Assembly (NCBI RefSeq): GCF_021391495.1
Contig: NZ_CP090063.1
Location: 7,750,001 to 7,814,000, forward strand
Length of the DNA: 64,000 bases
DNA from: Amycolatopsis acidiphila
Lineage (GTDB): Bacteria; Actinomycetota; Actinomycetes; Mycobacteriales; Pseudonocardiaceae
Direction: 5' to 3'
The position numbers and the translations under genes are program-made. Position 1 is the first letter of the stretch. Each line of letters begins with the position of its first letter. Under the pieces are notes generated by a model. The model was not told the DNA's origin, ran no database searches, and was given only the letters and a program-made list of their open reading frames with translations. Below are positions 35,036 to 44,768 of the stretch, piece by piece.

Positions 35036-35370
35036 CGGTCACCGACTCCGCCCCCACCCACCGTCAGTACCGGCGTCGGACTGGTCGAGGAGGAGGCGCG
35101 ACGGTTCCGGGTGCACCGCTCCAGCATGACCTCCCCGGCGATCCACGCGCTGGAGCTGGAACGGGTCTTCGCCCACAGCTGGCTCTACGTCGGCCACGAG
35201 TCCGAGGTGCGCGGGCCGGGCGACTACGTGCGCCGTCCGGTCGGCGGGCGGCCGGTGTTCATGGTGCGCTCGGTCAAGTCCGGCGCGATCCGGGTGTTCC
35301 ACAATACGTGCACCCACCGCGGCGCGGTGGTGTGCCGCAAGGACTCCGGCAACCAGGGCCACGGCGGAAG
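35032..35370 (+). pseudogene. Ring-hydroxylating dioxygenase alpha subunit, frameshifted N-terminal fragment
   Basis: From ATG 35032 (overlapping the dmpD stop) the frame reads MTVTDSAPT, then must shift near 35064 to continue TVSTGVGLVEEEARRFRVHR and MTSPAIHALELERVFAHSWL. YVGHESEVRGPGDYVRRPV and CTHRGAVVCRKDSGNQG follow. CTHRG is the first half of the Rieske cluster site (C-x-H). The second half (C-x2-H) and the whole catalytic domain are missing; the sequence after about 35370 is unrelated. Remnant of a toluene/biphenyl-type dioxygenase. Confidence 0.75.
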
Positions 35371-35484
35371 GGTGATCCACCGTGGCCCGCCGCCCGGAAC
35401 GCGGGCGTTGCCGAACACCAGGTCAAGGAGCGCGCCGATGGACCGCTCTCGTACGGGGATCGCGCCGCCTCCCCTGGTTGGTGA

Positions 35485-35841
35485 TCAGGCGATGGCGAGC
35501 TGAGGGGTGAAGTCGAACTCACCGTCGGCGGCTCCGGCGAGGAAGGCGGACCACTCGCCTTCGTCGAAGCGAAGCTCGACCTCGGTGGTGAGCGACCTGA
35601 CCAGGGTGTCGCTGCCGACCTTGGTGATGGAGGCGACCCCATTCGCGCTGGTGGAGCCATCTTCGGCGGCGTCACGGACGAAGGCTCTCCAGGCGCGATA
35701 GGGGAAGGTGATAGTACCTGCGGCGGGATGCTTGCTATGCCGGATAACCACGCCCTCGGCTGCCGGGGCGACCTCGACGCAGTTCTCGCCGTTGCTGCTG
35801 CGGGTGGAGGTCCGCCACTCAAGGCGGTCGGCGGGGGTCAT
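35485..35841 (-). CDS. DUF397-domain protein paired with a Scr1-type regulator
   Basis: 118 residues. The DUF397 signature is WRTSTRSSNGENCVEVAPAAEGVVIRHSKHP, followed by FPYRAWRAFVRDA; a second, similar half ends GEWSAFLAGAADGEF. Such small acidic proteins are encoded next to Scr1-family XRE regulators throughout actinobacteria and are thought to work as their partners. ATG 35841 lies 1 nt after the regulator stop. Intact, but its partner upstream is disrupted. Confidence 0.85.
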   Translation of the reverse strand: MTPADRLEWRTSTRSSNGENCVEVAPAAEGVVIRHSKHPAAGTITFPYRAWRAFVRDAAEDGSTSANGVASITKVGSDTLVRSLTTEVELRFDEGEWSAFLAGAADGEFDFTPQLAIA

Positions 35842-36262
35842 CTCAGTCCTCCGAGTTGGTTGTCAAGGTCTCGATGCGCGCGGCGATGGCGTCGGCGGTA
35901 TCGGACACCGACAGCGCGGCGGCACACAGCCGGTCGGCTGACAAAGTATACGCCCCGACTTGATCTTGGTCCTGAACGTAGATGGCTCCGGTGGGGTACT
36001 CGATGTAGCCGATGCTTTGGGCTTCGTCGAAGTCCAGCAGCAGGAAGTCCCCATCGAGCCCGTCATGGACGGCGACGTTGACCGGCATGACGTGTAGTTC
36101 GACGTTGTCGCGCTGCATCAGGGTGAGCAGGTGTTCCAGTTGTGCCCGCATGACCTGCGGGCCGCCGACGACACGATCAAGGACGTACTGCTCGATGACG
36201 GCGCGGAACCGCAGCGGGTTGGTCTCGTCGGTGAGCCGCTGTCGCGCCATGCGGGCGCGCAC

Positions 36263-37691
36263 GAGCAATGCTTGGAATCTGTGGATGGCCGGGAGGGGGC
36301 GTACCTTCCCGGTGACCGGTTGAAGGTTCCAAGCATGGCCGACGCGCCAACGTCGGCCGGGAAGGTACGACCCGATGCTCACCGTAGTCCCTGACCCTGC
36401 CGCTGGCGATGACGGCGCTCCTGTCGGCTCGCGGTCGTTGATTGATGAGATCGTGCGTGAGGGCGCGTGTCGGATGCTGGCCGAGGCTCTGCAGGCCGAG
36501 GTGGACGCCTACATCGCGCGGTTCGCCGGCGAGCGTGACGAGCGCGGCCACCGCCTGGTCGTGCGTAACGGCTACCACCAGCCGCGTGAGGTGCTCACCT
36601 CGGCGGGCGCGGTCGAGGTGACGGCGCCGCGGGTCAACGACAAGCGCACCGATCCCGAGACTGGTGAGCGGATGCGGTTCTCCTCGGCGATCCTGCCGCC
36701 GTGGGCGCGTAAGACCCCGAAGATCACCGAGGTACTGCCGCTGCTCTACCTGCACGGCCTGTCATCCGGGGATTTCGTGCCCGCGCTGGGGCAGTTCCTG
36801 GGCTCGGCGAAGGGCTTGTCGTCGGCGGTGATCACGAAGCTGACCGAGCAGTGGAAGGCCGAGCAGCGCGCGTTCGCCCAGCGTGATCTGTCCACTGTGG
36901 ACTTCGTGTATCTGTGGGCAGACGGGATCCACGTCAACATCCGCCTGGAGGAGGCGAAACTGTGTCTTCTGGTGATGATCGGGGTGCGCGCCGACGGCCG
37001 CAAGGAACTCGTCGCCTTGGCCGATGGCTACCGCGAGTCCACCGAGTCTTGGGCGGATCTGCTTCGGGACTGCAAGCGCCGCGGGATGCGTGCCCCGGTA
37101 CTGGCCGCCGGGGACGGCGCGCTGGGGTTCTGGGGCGCGCTGCGCGAGGTGTTCCCTGAAACCCGCGAGCAGCGCTGCTGGTTCCACAAGATCGCCAATG
37201 TGCTGTCCGCTCTCCCGAAGTCGGCGCACCCCGGTGCGAAGAAGGCCCTCGCGGAGATCTGGAACGCCGAGGACAAGCGGCACGCGCTGGACGCGGTGAA
37301 GGCCTTCGACGCCGCCTACGGCGCGAAGTTCCCCAAGGCGGTCGCGAAGATCACCGAGGACATTGACGTGCTGCTCGCGTTCTTCGACTTTCCGGCCGAG
37401 CACTGGGTGCATCTGCGCACCACCAACCCGATCGAGTCGACCTTCGCCACCGTGCGGCACCGCACCAAGGTCACCAAAGGGCCAGGCTCGCGCGCCGCCG
37501 GGCTCGCGATGGCGTTCAAGCTCATTGAGTCAGCACAGGCCCGCTGGCGCGCGGTGAACGCACCCCACCTCGTCGCGCTCGTCCGCGCCGGAGCCCGCTT
37601 CGAGAACGGACAACTCGTCGAACGACCCGACGACCACACCCAACCCGCAGCAGCCTAAAAGATCTTCATCCACAGATCTTGACAATTGCTC
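36263..37691 (+). mobile_element. IS256-family element, copy 1 (1429 bp, intact)
   Basis: Ends: left GAGCAATGCTTGGAATCTGT; right, reversed, GAGCAATTGTCAAGATCTGT. It is flanked by a perfect 9-bp target duplication GGCGCGCAC (36254-36262 and 37692-37700), in line with the 8-9 bp made by the family. It carries a complete transposase. Inserted in the Scr1-type regulator gene. Confidence 0.95.
36375..37658 (+). CDS. IS256-family (mutator) transposase, copy 1
   Basis: 427 residues. DDE residues D183 (YLWADGIHVN), D247 (VLAAGDGALGFW) and E354 (TTNPIESTFATVRHRT). LVVRNGYHQPREVLTSAGAVEV is the N-terminal conserved block. ATG 36375 follows GGGAAGGTACGACCCG. Full length, no lesion; the protein from the second copy (61301) is identical. 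Only distantly related to the IS256 split by the intron near 1-4 kb. Confidence 0.95.
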   Translation: MLTVVPDPAAGDDGAPVGSRSLIDEIVREGACRMLAEALQAEVDAYIARFAGERDERGHRLVVRNGYHQPREVLTSAGAVEVTAPRVNDKRTDPETGERMRFSSAILPPWARKTPKITEVLPLLYLHGLSSGDFVPALGQFLGSAKGLSSAVITKLTEQWKAEQRAFAQRDLSTVDFVYLWADGIHVNIRLEEAKLCLLVMIGVRADGRKELVALADGYRESTESWADLLRDCKRRGMRAPVLAAGDGALGFWGALREVFPETREQRCWFHKIANVLSALPKSAHPGAKKALAEIWNAEDKRHALDAVKAFDAAYGAKFPKAVAKITEDIDVLLAFFDFPAEHWVHLRTTNPIESTFATVRHRTKVTKGPGSRAAGLAMAFKLIESAQARWRAVNAPHLVALVRAGARFENGQLVERPDDHTQPAAA

Positions 37692-38238
37692 GGCGCGCAC
37701 GACCTGCTGGGCGTCCATCGGCGGGACGCGGAGGTTGCCCACCAGCAGCGCGGCGGCGTAGTCAGGCGTCTGAAGTTGGCCGGGCAGCAACAGCGACTCG
37801 TAGGAGAACTCGGCGGCGGCGAGCCCTTCGAGCCCGACGAAGATCTTGAACCAGTTGGGCAGTACGTCGCTGAACGGTGCCCACCAGGTGCCCTGATCGG
37901 CACGCGCCGCCAACGACGCCATGCGGTCGACGTGCTCCACGTCCGCGTCGTACGCCCGGAGCAACGCGGTGACCTCGTCGGGTTTCTGCTGTGTCTTCCC
38001 GGTCTCCAGGTAATTGATCTTTGCCTGGCTGCAACCGAGCACCTTGGCCGCTTCGGTCTGCTTCAGGTTCGCGCGCTCACGGGCGACCTTCAGGTCATGC
38101 CCGATCAGGAAACGCAACGCGGACGGGTCTGCGCGATGGTCGGCCACTGATGCCCTCCCGTATGCCTGCCAGATCACACACAGTGTCGCATCCATCGAGT
38201 CACATAACACCAGGTCCACCCAATGGATGTATAGATCA

Positions 38239-38252
38239 TTGTATATATACAA
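38239..38252. promoter_or_regulatory. Perfect palindrome TTGTATATATACAA in a divergent promoter
   Basis: A 14-bp AT-rich palindrome with a further TGTATA copy 10 nt to the left (38229-38234), in an otherwise GC-rich region. It lies between the XRE regulator (start 38147, minus) and the small-gene operon (38452, plus). Likely the operator of that regulator. The intergenic stretch 38148-38451 otherwise has no gene. Confidence 0.6.
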
Positions 38253-38451
38253 GCTAGGTTACGGTGGTGCCGACATGGAGACGGTACACAAGGCGGACGG
38301 GACGCCAACGCGCGGGTGAGCAGCCGCGCTGCGGCTGTCCGACGCCGAAGCCCCGGCGGGGCCGGGCCGGACCCCCGACCTGGCCCGGCTTCGCCGGTAC
38401 CACCAGCCGACCCGCACCCGCGCGGATCGGTGCGGCGAGCGGAGAGCGGTC

Positions 38452-38712
38452 ATGTGGCGAACGCGACGCAAGCCTGGTCAGTGGGTGGCGGCGTGCCGGG
38501 ATGTCGCCGACCGACGCCGGGAAATCCTGGTGCTGCCCACCGACGATGACCGGGTGGCGCTGGTCTTCCCGCCCGGCGAGGTCGCCGTGTTGGAGCCGTT
38601 GCAGGCCGGTCGCCTGCGCGCCGCGCTGCGTGACGCGGTGTTCGCGCTGGACCAGCCCCCGACACGCGAGGAGCACCAGCACGCCGTCCCGACCGTGCGG
38701 GCCAGCGCATGA
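38452..38712 (+). CDS. Small conserved plasmid-type protein (86 aa), function unknown
   Basis: Starts MWRTRRKPGQWVAACRDVADRR. The core EILVLPTDDDRVALVFPPGEVAVLEPLQAGRLRAALRDAV looks like a small beta-rich domain. First of a run of compact, overlapping genes. ATG 38452 follows GGAGAGCGGTC. Repeated at 63378. Confidence 0.65.
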   Translation: MWRTRRKPGQWVAACRDVADRRREILVLPTDDDRVALVFPPGEVAVLEPLQAGRLRAALRDAVFALDQPPTREEHQHAVPTVRASA

Positions 38713-38846
38713 GTCCCGCCGGGCAGGTCGTCGTGCTGGTCATCGCGGCCACGGTGTTCGTCGTCCGGTTGATCGCCGCGATCTACCACGCGCGGGTCGA
38801 CGGCCGGATCGCCGCCCGCCGCGCCCGCCAGGAGCGACAGCCGTGA
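38709..38846 (+). CDS. 45-residue single-span membrane peptide
   Basis: MSPAGQVVVLVIAATVFVVRLIAAIYH forms one hydrophobic helix, followed by an Arg-rich tail (RIAARRARQERQP), so a type with cytoplasmic C-terminus is likely. The ATG overlaps the previous stop (ATGA) and its stop overlaps the next GTG start, which supports real translation. Function unknown. Confidence 0.6.
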   Translation: MSPAGQVVVLVIAATVFVVRLIAAIYHARVDGRIAARRARQERQP

Positions 38847-39214
38847 GCCCGCTGTCCGCGCGAGCCGCCCGCGAGCTGGGCAGACGCCTGCGCTCCGCTG
38901 GGTTCCGTCCCCTGCCCGACGTGGCCGACGACGGCGAGCTGATCGGCACCCGCCTGTGGCGAGTGCGCGCCGGATACGTGGAATACCTCGCGCTGCGCCC
39001 CAACGGACTCGCCCACGCCGTCCGCGCCGAAGCCACCTTCGACTACCAGAACCCCACCGAGCACGGCCCGGTGATCGAGCACCACTCCGGTCACGCCATC
39101 AACGCCCTCGACTGGCTGCTCACCAGCGCCAATCCGCCCTCCGGCGACCTGCTCCGCCCCTACGCCGCACCCGACGCCTCAGGCGAGCCCGACGAGCCAG
39201 GCGGTGGCCGATGA
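38843..39214 (+). CDS. Hypothetical protein of the small-gene operon (123 aa)
   Basis: MSPLSARAARELGRRLRSAGFRPLPDVADDGELIGTRLWRVRAGYVEYLALRPNG in two blocks, then a histidine-containing part (VIEHHSGHAINALDWLLTS). GTG 38843 overlaps the upstream stop. No family recognised; the C-terminus is Pro/Gly-rich. A truncated copy starts at 63769. Confidence 0.65.
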   Translation: MSPLSARAARELGRRLRSAGFRPLPDVADDGELIGTRLWRVRAGYVEYLALRPNGLAHAVRAEATFDYQNPTEHGPVIEHHSGHAINALDWLLTSANPPSGDLLRPYAAPDASGEPDEPGGGR

Positions 39215-39447
39215 CGACCCCGCCCCTCGCCGTGGACTGGCTCATGTCGGCCTACGACGCCACCTGGCACGCCTTTCCCACCGCGCAGCTCGCCGACCCG
39301 CGGCGCACGTTCTACCAGGCCATCTGTGACCACTCCGTGCCCGCACGGCACGCCGAGCGCACCGCGCCGCGCGTGTTCTGCCCCGCCTGCCTGGTGCTCT
39401 ACGGCGCCCAGATCCCCGACGACCAGCGCTGGCAGATGGATGGCTGA
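39211..39447 (+). CDS. Small protein with a CxxC pair (78 aa)
   Basis: MTTPPLAVDWLMSAYDATWHAF...DHSVPARHAERTAPRVFCPACLVLYGAQIPDDQRW. A His plus FCPACL pair suggests a minimal zinc site. ATG overlaps the previous stop. Resembles the zinc-ribbon-like small proteins found in actinobacterial conjugative elements; function unknown. Confidence 0.6.
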   Translation: MTTPPLAVDWLMSAYDATWHAFPTAQLADPRRTFYQAICDHSVPARHAERTAPRVFCPACLVLYGAQIPDDQRWQMDG

Positions 39448-39500
39448 CCCGATGCCCGCACTGACCCTGCCCACAACCGGCAACCAATTGGAGGCACGTC

Positions 39501-39914
39501 ATGACCACCGCAACGCCGACCCGCTCGGACGAGCAACAGGCCGCCGAACCCGCGCGTGAGCTGCCGAAACACCGTCACCTGCTGGACCAGGTCGTTCCCG
39601 ACCCGTCAGGGCTGACGCCGTTGAGCGACGAACCGGGATTCGCCGCGATCCTGGAAAACATGGTCGCCGACGAGGCACCCCGCCTGTTCGCCATCGTGCA
39701 GGAGTACGGCGAGCGCGTGGACGGGCGGATCGCCGCGTGGGGCATCGCGTTCGACGACGGCCACGCCGAGATCGTGGCGCGCGGCGTGCAGGGCAGGCTA
39801 CGCGCGCCGGAGGACGCGCTGCGCTTCTTCAACCTCGGTAGCCACATCCGCGCCCGACTGGTGTGGTTCAACCCGGACGCGGCCACACCGCCCGAGGACG
39901 ACGAGGCTGCCTGA
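39501..39914 (+). CDS. Hypothetical protein (137 aa)
   Basis: The N-terminal 30 residues are polar and probably disordered. The folded part includes EPGFAAILENMVADEAPRLFAIVQEYGERVDGRIAAWGIAFDDG and ARGVQGRLRAPEDALRFFNLGSHIRARLVWF. ATG 39501 follows TTGGAGGCACGTC. No recognised family; fits the accessory-element operon. Confidence 0.65.
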   Translation: MTTATPTRSDEQQAAEPARELPKHRHLLDQVVPDPSGLTPLSDEPGFAAILENMVADEAPRLFAIVQEYGERVDGRIAAWGIAFDDGHAEIVARGVQGRLRAPEDALRFFNLGSHIRARLVWFNPDAATPPEDDEAA

Positions 39915-39927
39915 ACCGGCGCTGGGC

Positions 39928-40167
39928 GTGTCGGCCGACGGTGTGCCGTGGCTGCCGGGAGTGTTCCGGCCGCTCTACCACGCCATCCCCGACAACCAAC
40001 GCGCCACCGACTTCGGCGGCGTCATCGTGCTGTGGGCCGCCTGCGGAGCGCCCGTGACGCCCTGGGCGGGCAGCACCCTGCCGTACCAATCGTGCCCCGA
40101 CTGCGAACGCCTCGTCGGCCCCATGCCGACCACAAACCCGGCCCGTCACGGCCAGAGGAAGGAGTGA
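39928..40167 (+). CDS. Small protein with CxxC site (79 aa)
   Basis: MSADGVPWLPGVFRPLYHAI...VIVLWAACGAPVTPW...PYQSCPDCERLVGPMP. ACGAP and SCPDC give three cysteines that could bind zinc. GTG 39928 is 13 nt after the previous stop; the ribosome-binding site is weak. Function unknown. Confidence 0.55.
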   Translation: MSADGVPWLPGVFRPLYHAIPDNQRATDFGGVIVLWAACGAPVTPWAGSTLPYQSCPDCERLVGPMPTTNPARHGQRKE

Positions 40168-40174
40168 ACCAATC

Positions 40175-40438
40175 GTGGCCCGATCATCGCGCCCGCTGGC
40201 CAACCGGCGCGTCGTCGTCGGCTACACCCAAGAGGGACTGGCCGAGGCGCTGGGGGTCGATCGCACCACGATCGGCCGCTGGGAACGCGGCGAACAGCAG
40301 CCCCAACCGTGGCAACGCCCCGACCTCGCCCTCAAGCTCGGTATCACGCTGGAAGAGCTGGACGGGCTGTTGCGGCATCCCAACTCCGGGTTGCCGACGG
40401 TGCCCGTTGGGCCTGGGGCGGTCGGTCTCGGAACCTAA
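40175..40438 (+). CDS. XRE-family helix-turn-helix protein (87 aa)
   Basis: The HTH is YTQEGLAEALGVDRTTIGRWERGEQQPQPWQRPDLALKLGITLEELDGLL, a full Cro/C1-type domain with little else. GTG 40175 follows AAGGAG. Last of the small-gene operon, directly before the radical SAM gene; it probably regulates the accessory element. Confidence 0.85.
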   Translation: MARSSRPLANRRVVVGYTQEGLAEALGVDRTTIGRWERGEQQPQPWQRPDLALKLGITLEELDGLLRHPNSGLPTVPVGPGAVGLGT

Positions 40439-40507
40439 ACTCCGTGTACAAGATTCACTCACCTGGGTAATCATGGAACGACAAGGCTGGCAAGGAGCGT
40501 GGAGACC

Positions 40508-41687
40508 ATGAATACCCGCCTCGGCGTCGTCACGCGCCGGGTTAATGACTCGCGTCGCACATGGACTGCGATCGTCGACCAGCACGCTACGTGGATCGCG
40601 GTGAACCCTATCCAGGGCTGCCCGAAGGTCTGCTCGTACTGCTTCTTGAACGAGCGGGGGCAGACCGCTGTTCGACCTGAGCAGTTGGCCAGCCCAGCGG
40701 AGACGGTCGACCTGCTCACCGCATCGCCGTACTACGCGCCGGATCGCCCGGTCGCGCTGTACACGTGGACCGATGTGATGGCGCTGCCGAATTCCCGCGC
40801 GCACCTCGCCGATCTGCTGGCCGTGCTGGTCGACCGGAAGATCCCCAACCCCATCGTGCTGATAACCAAGTGCCCGATCCCCGATGACACGGTCGACGCG
40901 GTGACCACGGCCCGGCAAGCCGGGCTACGGACGATCGTGTACCTGAGCTATTCCGGCTTGGGGCGCGACCTGGAACGCGGTATCCGGCACGAGGAGTTGA
41001 AGGCCAACTTCCCCCGGCTGGCCCGACGCTGGTGTACCGGTCGTGCACTACTGGCGGCCCGCGTTTCCGGAGTCCGCGACCACGCGCACGATGGAAGCGG
41101 TCTTCGACTGGGCAGCGACGTACGCGCACTGCACCGTGGCCGCCGGTCTGAAGGTGGAACCCGCCGCGCTGCCCCGATTAGCCGAGCGGTGGCCGGAACT
41201 GGCCACCACGCCGGGCGTCACCGCAGCCGAATGCGTGTACCCGCAAGCGTTCTGGGACTTCATCCACGCAACCCACCAGCGCCGCCCCGGCTATCCGTTG
41301 TTCCACACCAACTCCTGCGCGTTGGCCTACGTTCTCGGCCAACCCGACCGGTTCGGGGTGTTTGGCAGCAACGTGTGTACGGCGCGAAATCACTGTCCGA
41401 GTGCGCAACGGCAGCGCTGTGAAGCCGACAACCTCCGCAGACCGGCACTGGCGGAGGCGACCGTTCGCGCCGCGCTGGCCCGGCGTGGACACGCCAACAC
41501 GGCGTTCACCCTCGACCATCCCCGTGGAGAAGTCGTGATCCATGCGATCCTGCCCACCAACGCCGCCGCCGCGCTGACGCACGACCTGGGCATTCGGGTC
41601 CGCGTCGCCCGTCAGCACAGCGACCCCTACTGGAACAGCTGTCTTTGCCGCCTAGTTTTGGCCCCACTTGTCCGCCTTAGGTTCTAG
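40508..41687 (+). pseudogene. Radical SAM protein, frameshifted and interrupted near its 3' end by IS30
   Basis: The Fe-S site is NPIQGCPKVCSYCFLNERG (C38, C42, C45, CX3CX2C). LYTWTDVMALPNSRAHLADL, NPIVLITKCPIPDDTV and IVYLSYSGLGRDLERGI follow. Near 41027 one extra base shifts the frame; the product continues GVPVVHYWRPAFPESATTRTM to PYWNSCLC at about 41655. Sequence after that leads into the IS30 left end. ATG 40508 follows AAGGAG at 10 nt. Related radical SAM proteins occur in actinobacterial integrative elements; substrate unknown. Confidence 0.8.
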
Positions 41688-44600
41688 CGGTGGTTGCAAC
41701 GCCGAGCCTGAAAGGTGTTGCAGTGACTGGGTTTCGCCGGAACATCCGTAAGCGTGGTCCTGAGCCATTGGCTGCCAAGCGTGATCAATATCTTCAGCTC
41801 ATGGATCAGGGCGTGAGCAACTCGGCGGCGTGCCGAGAGGTGGGGATCAACCGGCGGACTGGAACGCGGTGGCGTTACGGCCGGACCGAAACGGACAGCG
41901 CGGGGCGGACCTACTCCTACCCGTCGATCACCGAGCAGCCGCGGGTTATCTCGTCGCGGTTTCTGTCCGAGGACGAACGGGTGAGCATCGCTGACCTGCT
42001 GCTGGCCGGCCATTCGATCCGGCAGATCGCTCGCCAGCTCAAGCGCGACCCGGGCACGATCAGCCGCGAGATTCGTCGCAACCGTGACCCGAAGACCGAG
42101 AACTACCGGCCCCATCAGGCCGAACGTCGCGCTCAGGTGCGTCGCGCCCGGTCAAAGGAAGGCAAGCTGCGGCGCAACACCGAGCTGCGGGAGTACGTGC
42201 AACAGCGCCTCGACCAGCGCTGGAGTCCGGAACAGATCAGCTCTACGTTGCGGCGCGAGTTCGCCGAGGACCCGGAGATGCAGGTCGCCCCGGAGACGAT
42301 CTACCAGGCCCTGTATCGACCCGAACGTGGTGGTCTGCACCGCGAGGCCGCCACGAAACTGCGCACCCGCCGACGCGCCCGGCGCAAGCGTCGCCGCCCG
42401 GACCAGCGCGTCACCCGGTTCGTCGACCCCGGTGCGCTGATCAGCGAGCGGCCCGCCGAAGTACTTGACCGTGCCGAACCCGGGCATTGGGAAGGCGACT
42501 GTGCGACACGAAGTTGCACGAATTTGAGTGGACTGACCGATTGAGAGGCGGCTGATGGCAAGGCCGTAGGTGCAGTCACGGGTCCGTGTCCGTACGACCC
42601 GTCCCCGCCTCTGACGTGCGATGCTGGTAACGGCGTGATGCGAAGCTCAGGGGAAAGCCCAAGGGCTCCCGTTCCATCCGGGAGCTACCGGCAAGGGGAA
42701 GACCGGACGGGTGAACGCAAGTGAACTCCCGATGATGCCTCGTGATCCCAAGCCCCGCCGATGGAAAGTTCCAGCGGGGTGCATGGCTGGCCGCTGAGAA
42801 GCGGCAGGCGCTGGCCGGCAGAGGTCACTCCGGCCAGGTGGACACCGCCGCCTCGGGGTAAAGGGAGCACCCACCCCGGTCGCATCTCGTTCGTGTGGAA
42901 CGTGGAAACCCCGTTGAGGTCCGGGTCGTCGTGGCCCGGTCGGCCGACCGCGAGGAAGGCTCAACTCCCCAGCGGGAACAGGATGGCCCAAGAAGCCAAT
43001 GCCGGAAGCCGAAAGGAAACGGGAACCCGGGCATGATGACCAGCCTCTCCGCCGGTCGCCCCGCATAACCGTCCGGATACGGGTGTTCTGCCCGGACCCG
43101 AAAGGGTGCTGACGTGGGCCAGGTGAGCTTGTACGGACTCACTGGACAAAGACGACGGAACCGAGAGACAAGTTGGACACCATGACCGACACGGCCGGAG
43201 CGGTCTCGACCATCCCGCCGACCGTCGCGACGGTGAACGGACCCGAGGACGAAGACCTGGACTGGGCGTCGATCGACTGGCACCGGGTCGAGGAAGACGT
43301 ACGGCGTCTGCGGCAGAGGATCTTCACGGCATCGCAGGCAGGGGACCGCAAGAAGGTCCGCAACTTGCAGAAGCTGATGCTCCGGTCCCGATCGAACACG
43401 CTGCTGAGCGTGCGGCGGGTCACGGAAATCAACGCGGGACGAGCGACTGCGGGAGTCGACGGGAAGGTGGTGCTTCTATCTCAGTCCAAGGCCGAGTTGG
43501 CCGACTGGGTCCAGCACCGTGCCCGACCGTGGACTCCCAAGCCCGTCAAGCGGGTGTTCATCCCCAAACCAGGGACCACGAAGAAGCGCGGCCTCGGGAT
43601 TCCGGTGATCATTGACCGGTGTCTGCAAGCGGTGGCACTGGGCGCACTGGAACCCGAGTGGGAAGCGCGGTTCGAGCCGAAGTCGTACGGCTTCCGGCCC
43701 GGCCGCGGCTGTCACGACGCGATCGGGGCCATCTACTCCACGCTCAACGGGAAGAACCCGCAGCGCGTGTGGGTGCTCGACGCGGACCTGACGGCGGCGT
43801 TCGACCACATCAACCATGAACGGCTGATGACCGCACTCGGTACCTTCCCCGCCCGGGACTGGTCCGGCAGTGGCTCAAGGCCGGGGCGGTGGATCGAGGC
43901 CGGCTCGCTCCGACCGAAGCGGGAACTCCGCAAGGCGGGGTGATCAGCCCGTTGCTGTTCAACGTGGCCCTGCACGGGATGGAGGAAGCCGCAGGGGTCC
44001 GCTACTACACGACCGGCAGAGACGCTGGGAGTGCGCAGAGCGGGAGCCCCGTGCTGGTGAGGTACGCAGATGATTTTGTCGCGATGTGCACCAGCCGTGA
44101 GCAAGCCGAACAGGTCAAGGAACGGCTGAGTGCATGGCTGGCACCAAGAGGGCTCGTCTTCCACGAGGACAAGACGCGCATCGTCCACGCGGACAGCGGG
44201 TTTGACTTCCTGGGATTCAACGTCCGCCGCTATCACGGCAAGCTGCTGATCAAGCCGAGCGCAGCGGCTCAACGACGGATCCGGGAACGGCTGAGCGCCG
44301 AGATGCTGGCCCTGAGAGGGGCCAACGCGGGTGCGGTGCTCAAGAGGATCAACCCGATCGTGCGGGGCTGGTCTGCCTATTACCGGACGGTGGTGTCCAG
44401 CGAGGTGTTCACCGCGCTGGACAATCACATGTGGACGCTCGCTTACAAGTGGGCCAAACACAGCCACCCGAACAAGCCGAAGCACTGGATATCCGACAAG
44501 TACTTCGGCCGGTTCAACAAGGCCAGGCAGGACCGGTGGGTGTTCGGCGACCGCGACAGCGGCGCCTACCTGCTCAAGTTCTCCTGGACGAAGATCGCCC

Positions 44601-44768
44601 GGCACCAGTTGGTCAAGGGCAGGGCGTCTCCGGATGACCCGGCGCTGGCGTCCTACTGGGCCCAGCGGCGTCGCAAGGGACCGCCCCCACCGGTCGACCG
44701 CATGACCATGCGCCTGCTTCAGGCACAGCAAGGTCGTTTGAGGTTCCCCCCGAACAGTGGACAGGTCT

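Larger units (their letters stand above)
35843..38147 (-). pseudogene. Scr1-family XRE regulator interrupted by IS256
   Basis: The N-terminal part (38147-37692) has an XRE helix-turn-helix: LIGHDLKVARERANLKQTEAAKVLGCSQAKINYLETG. The DUF5753 domain continues in the C-terminal part (36253-35843): FRAVIEQYVLDRVVGGPQVM and LDFDEAQSIGYIEYPTG. Removing the IS and one 9-bp repeat restores QVVRARMARQRL exactly and yields about 288 residues, the normal length. GTG 38147 follows GGGAGGGCA. A second copy of the N-terminal part alone is at 62618-63073. Confidence 0.92.
36263..39074 (+). repeat. Long direct repeat, copy 1
   Basis: This segment recurs at 61189-64000 (offset 24,926) with the same encoded proteins throughout, and the repeat is still continuing at the window end. 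It begins exactly at the left end of IS256. It includes the IS, the N-terminal part of the XRE gene, the divergent promoter and the first small plasmid-type genes. Confidence 0.92.
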
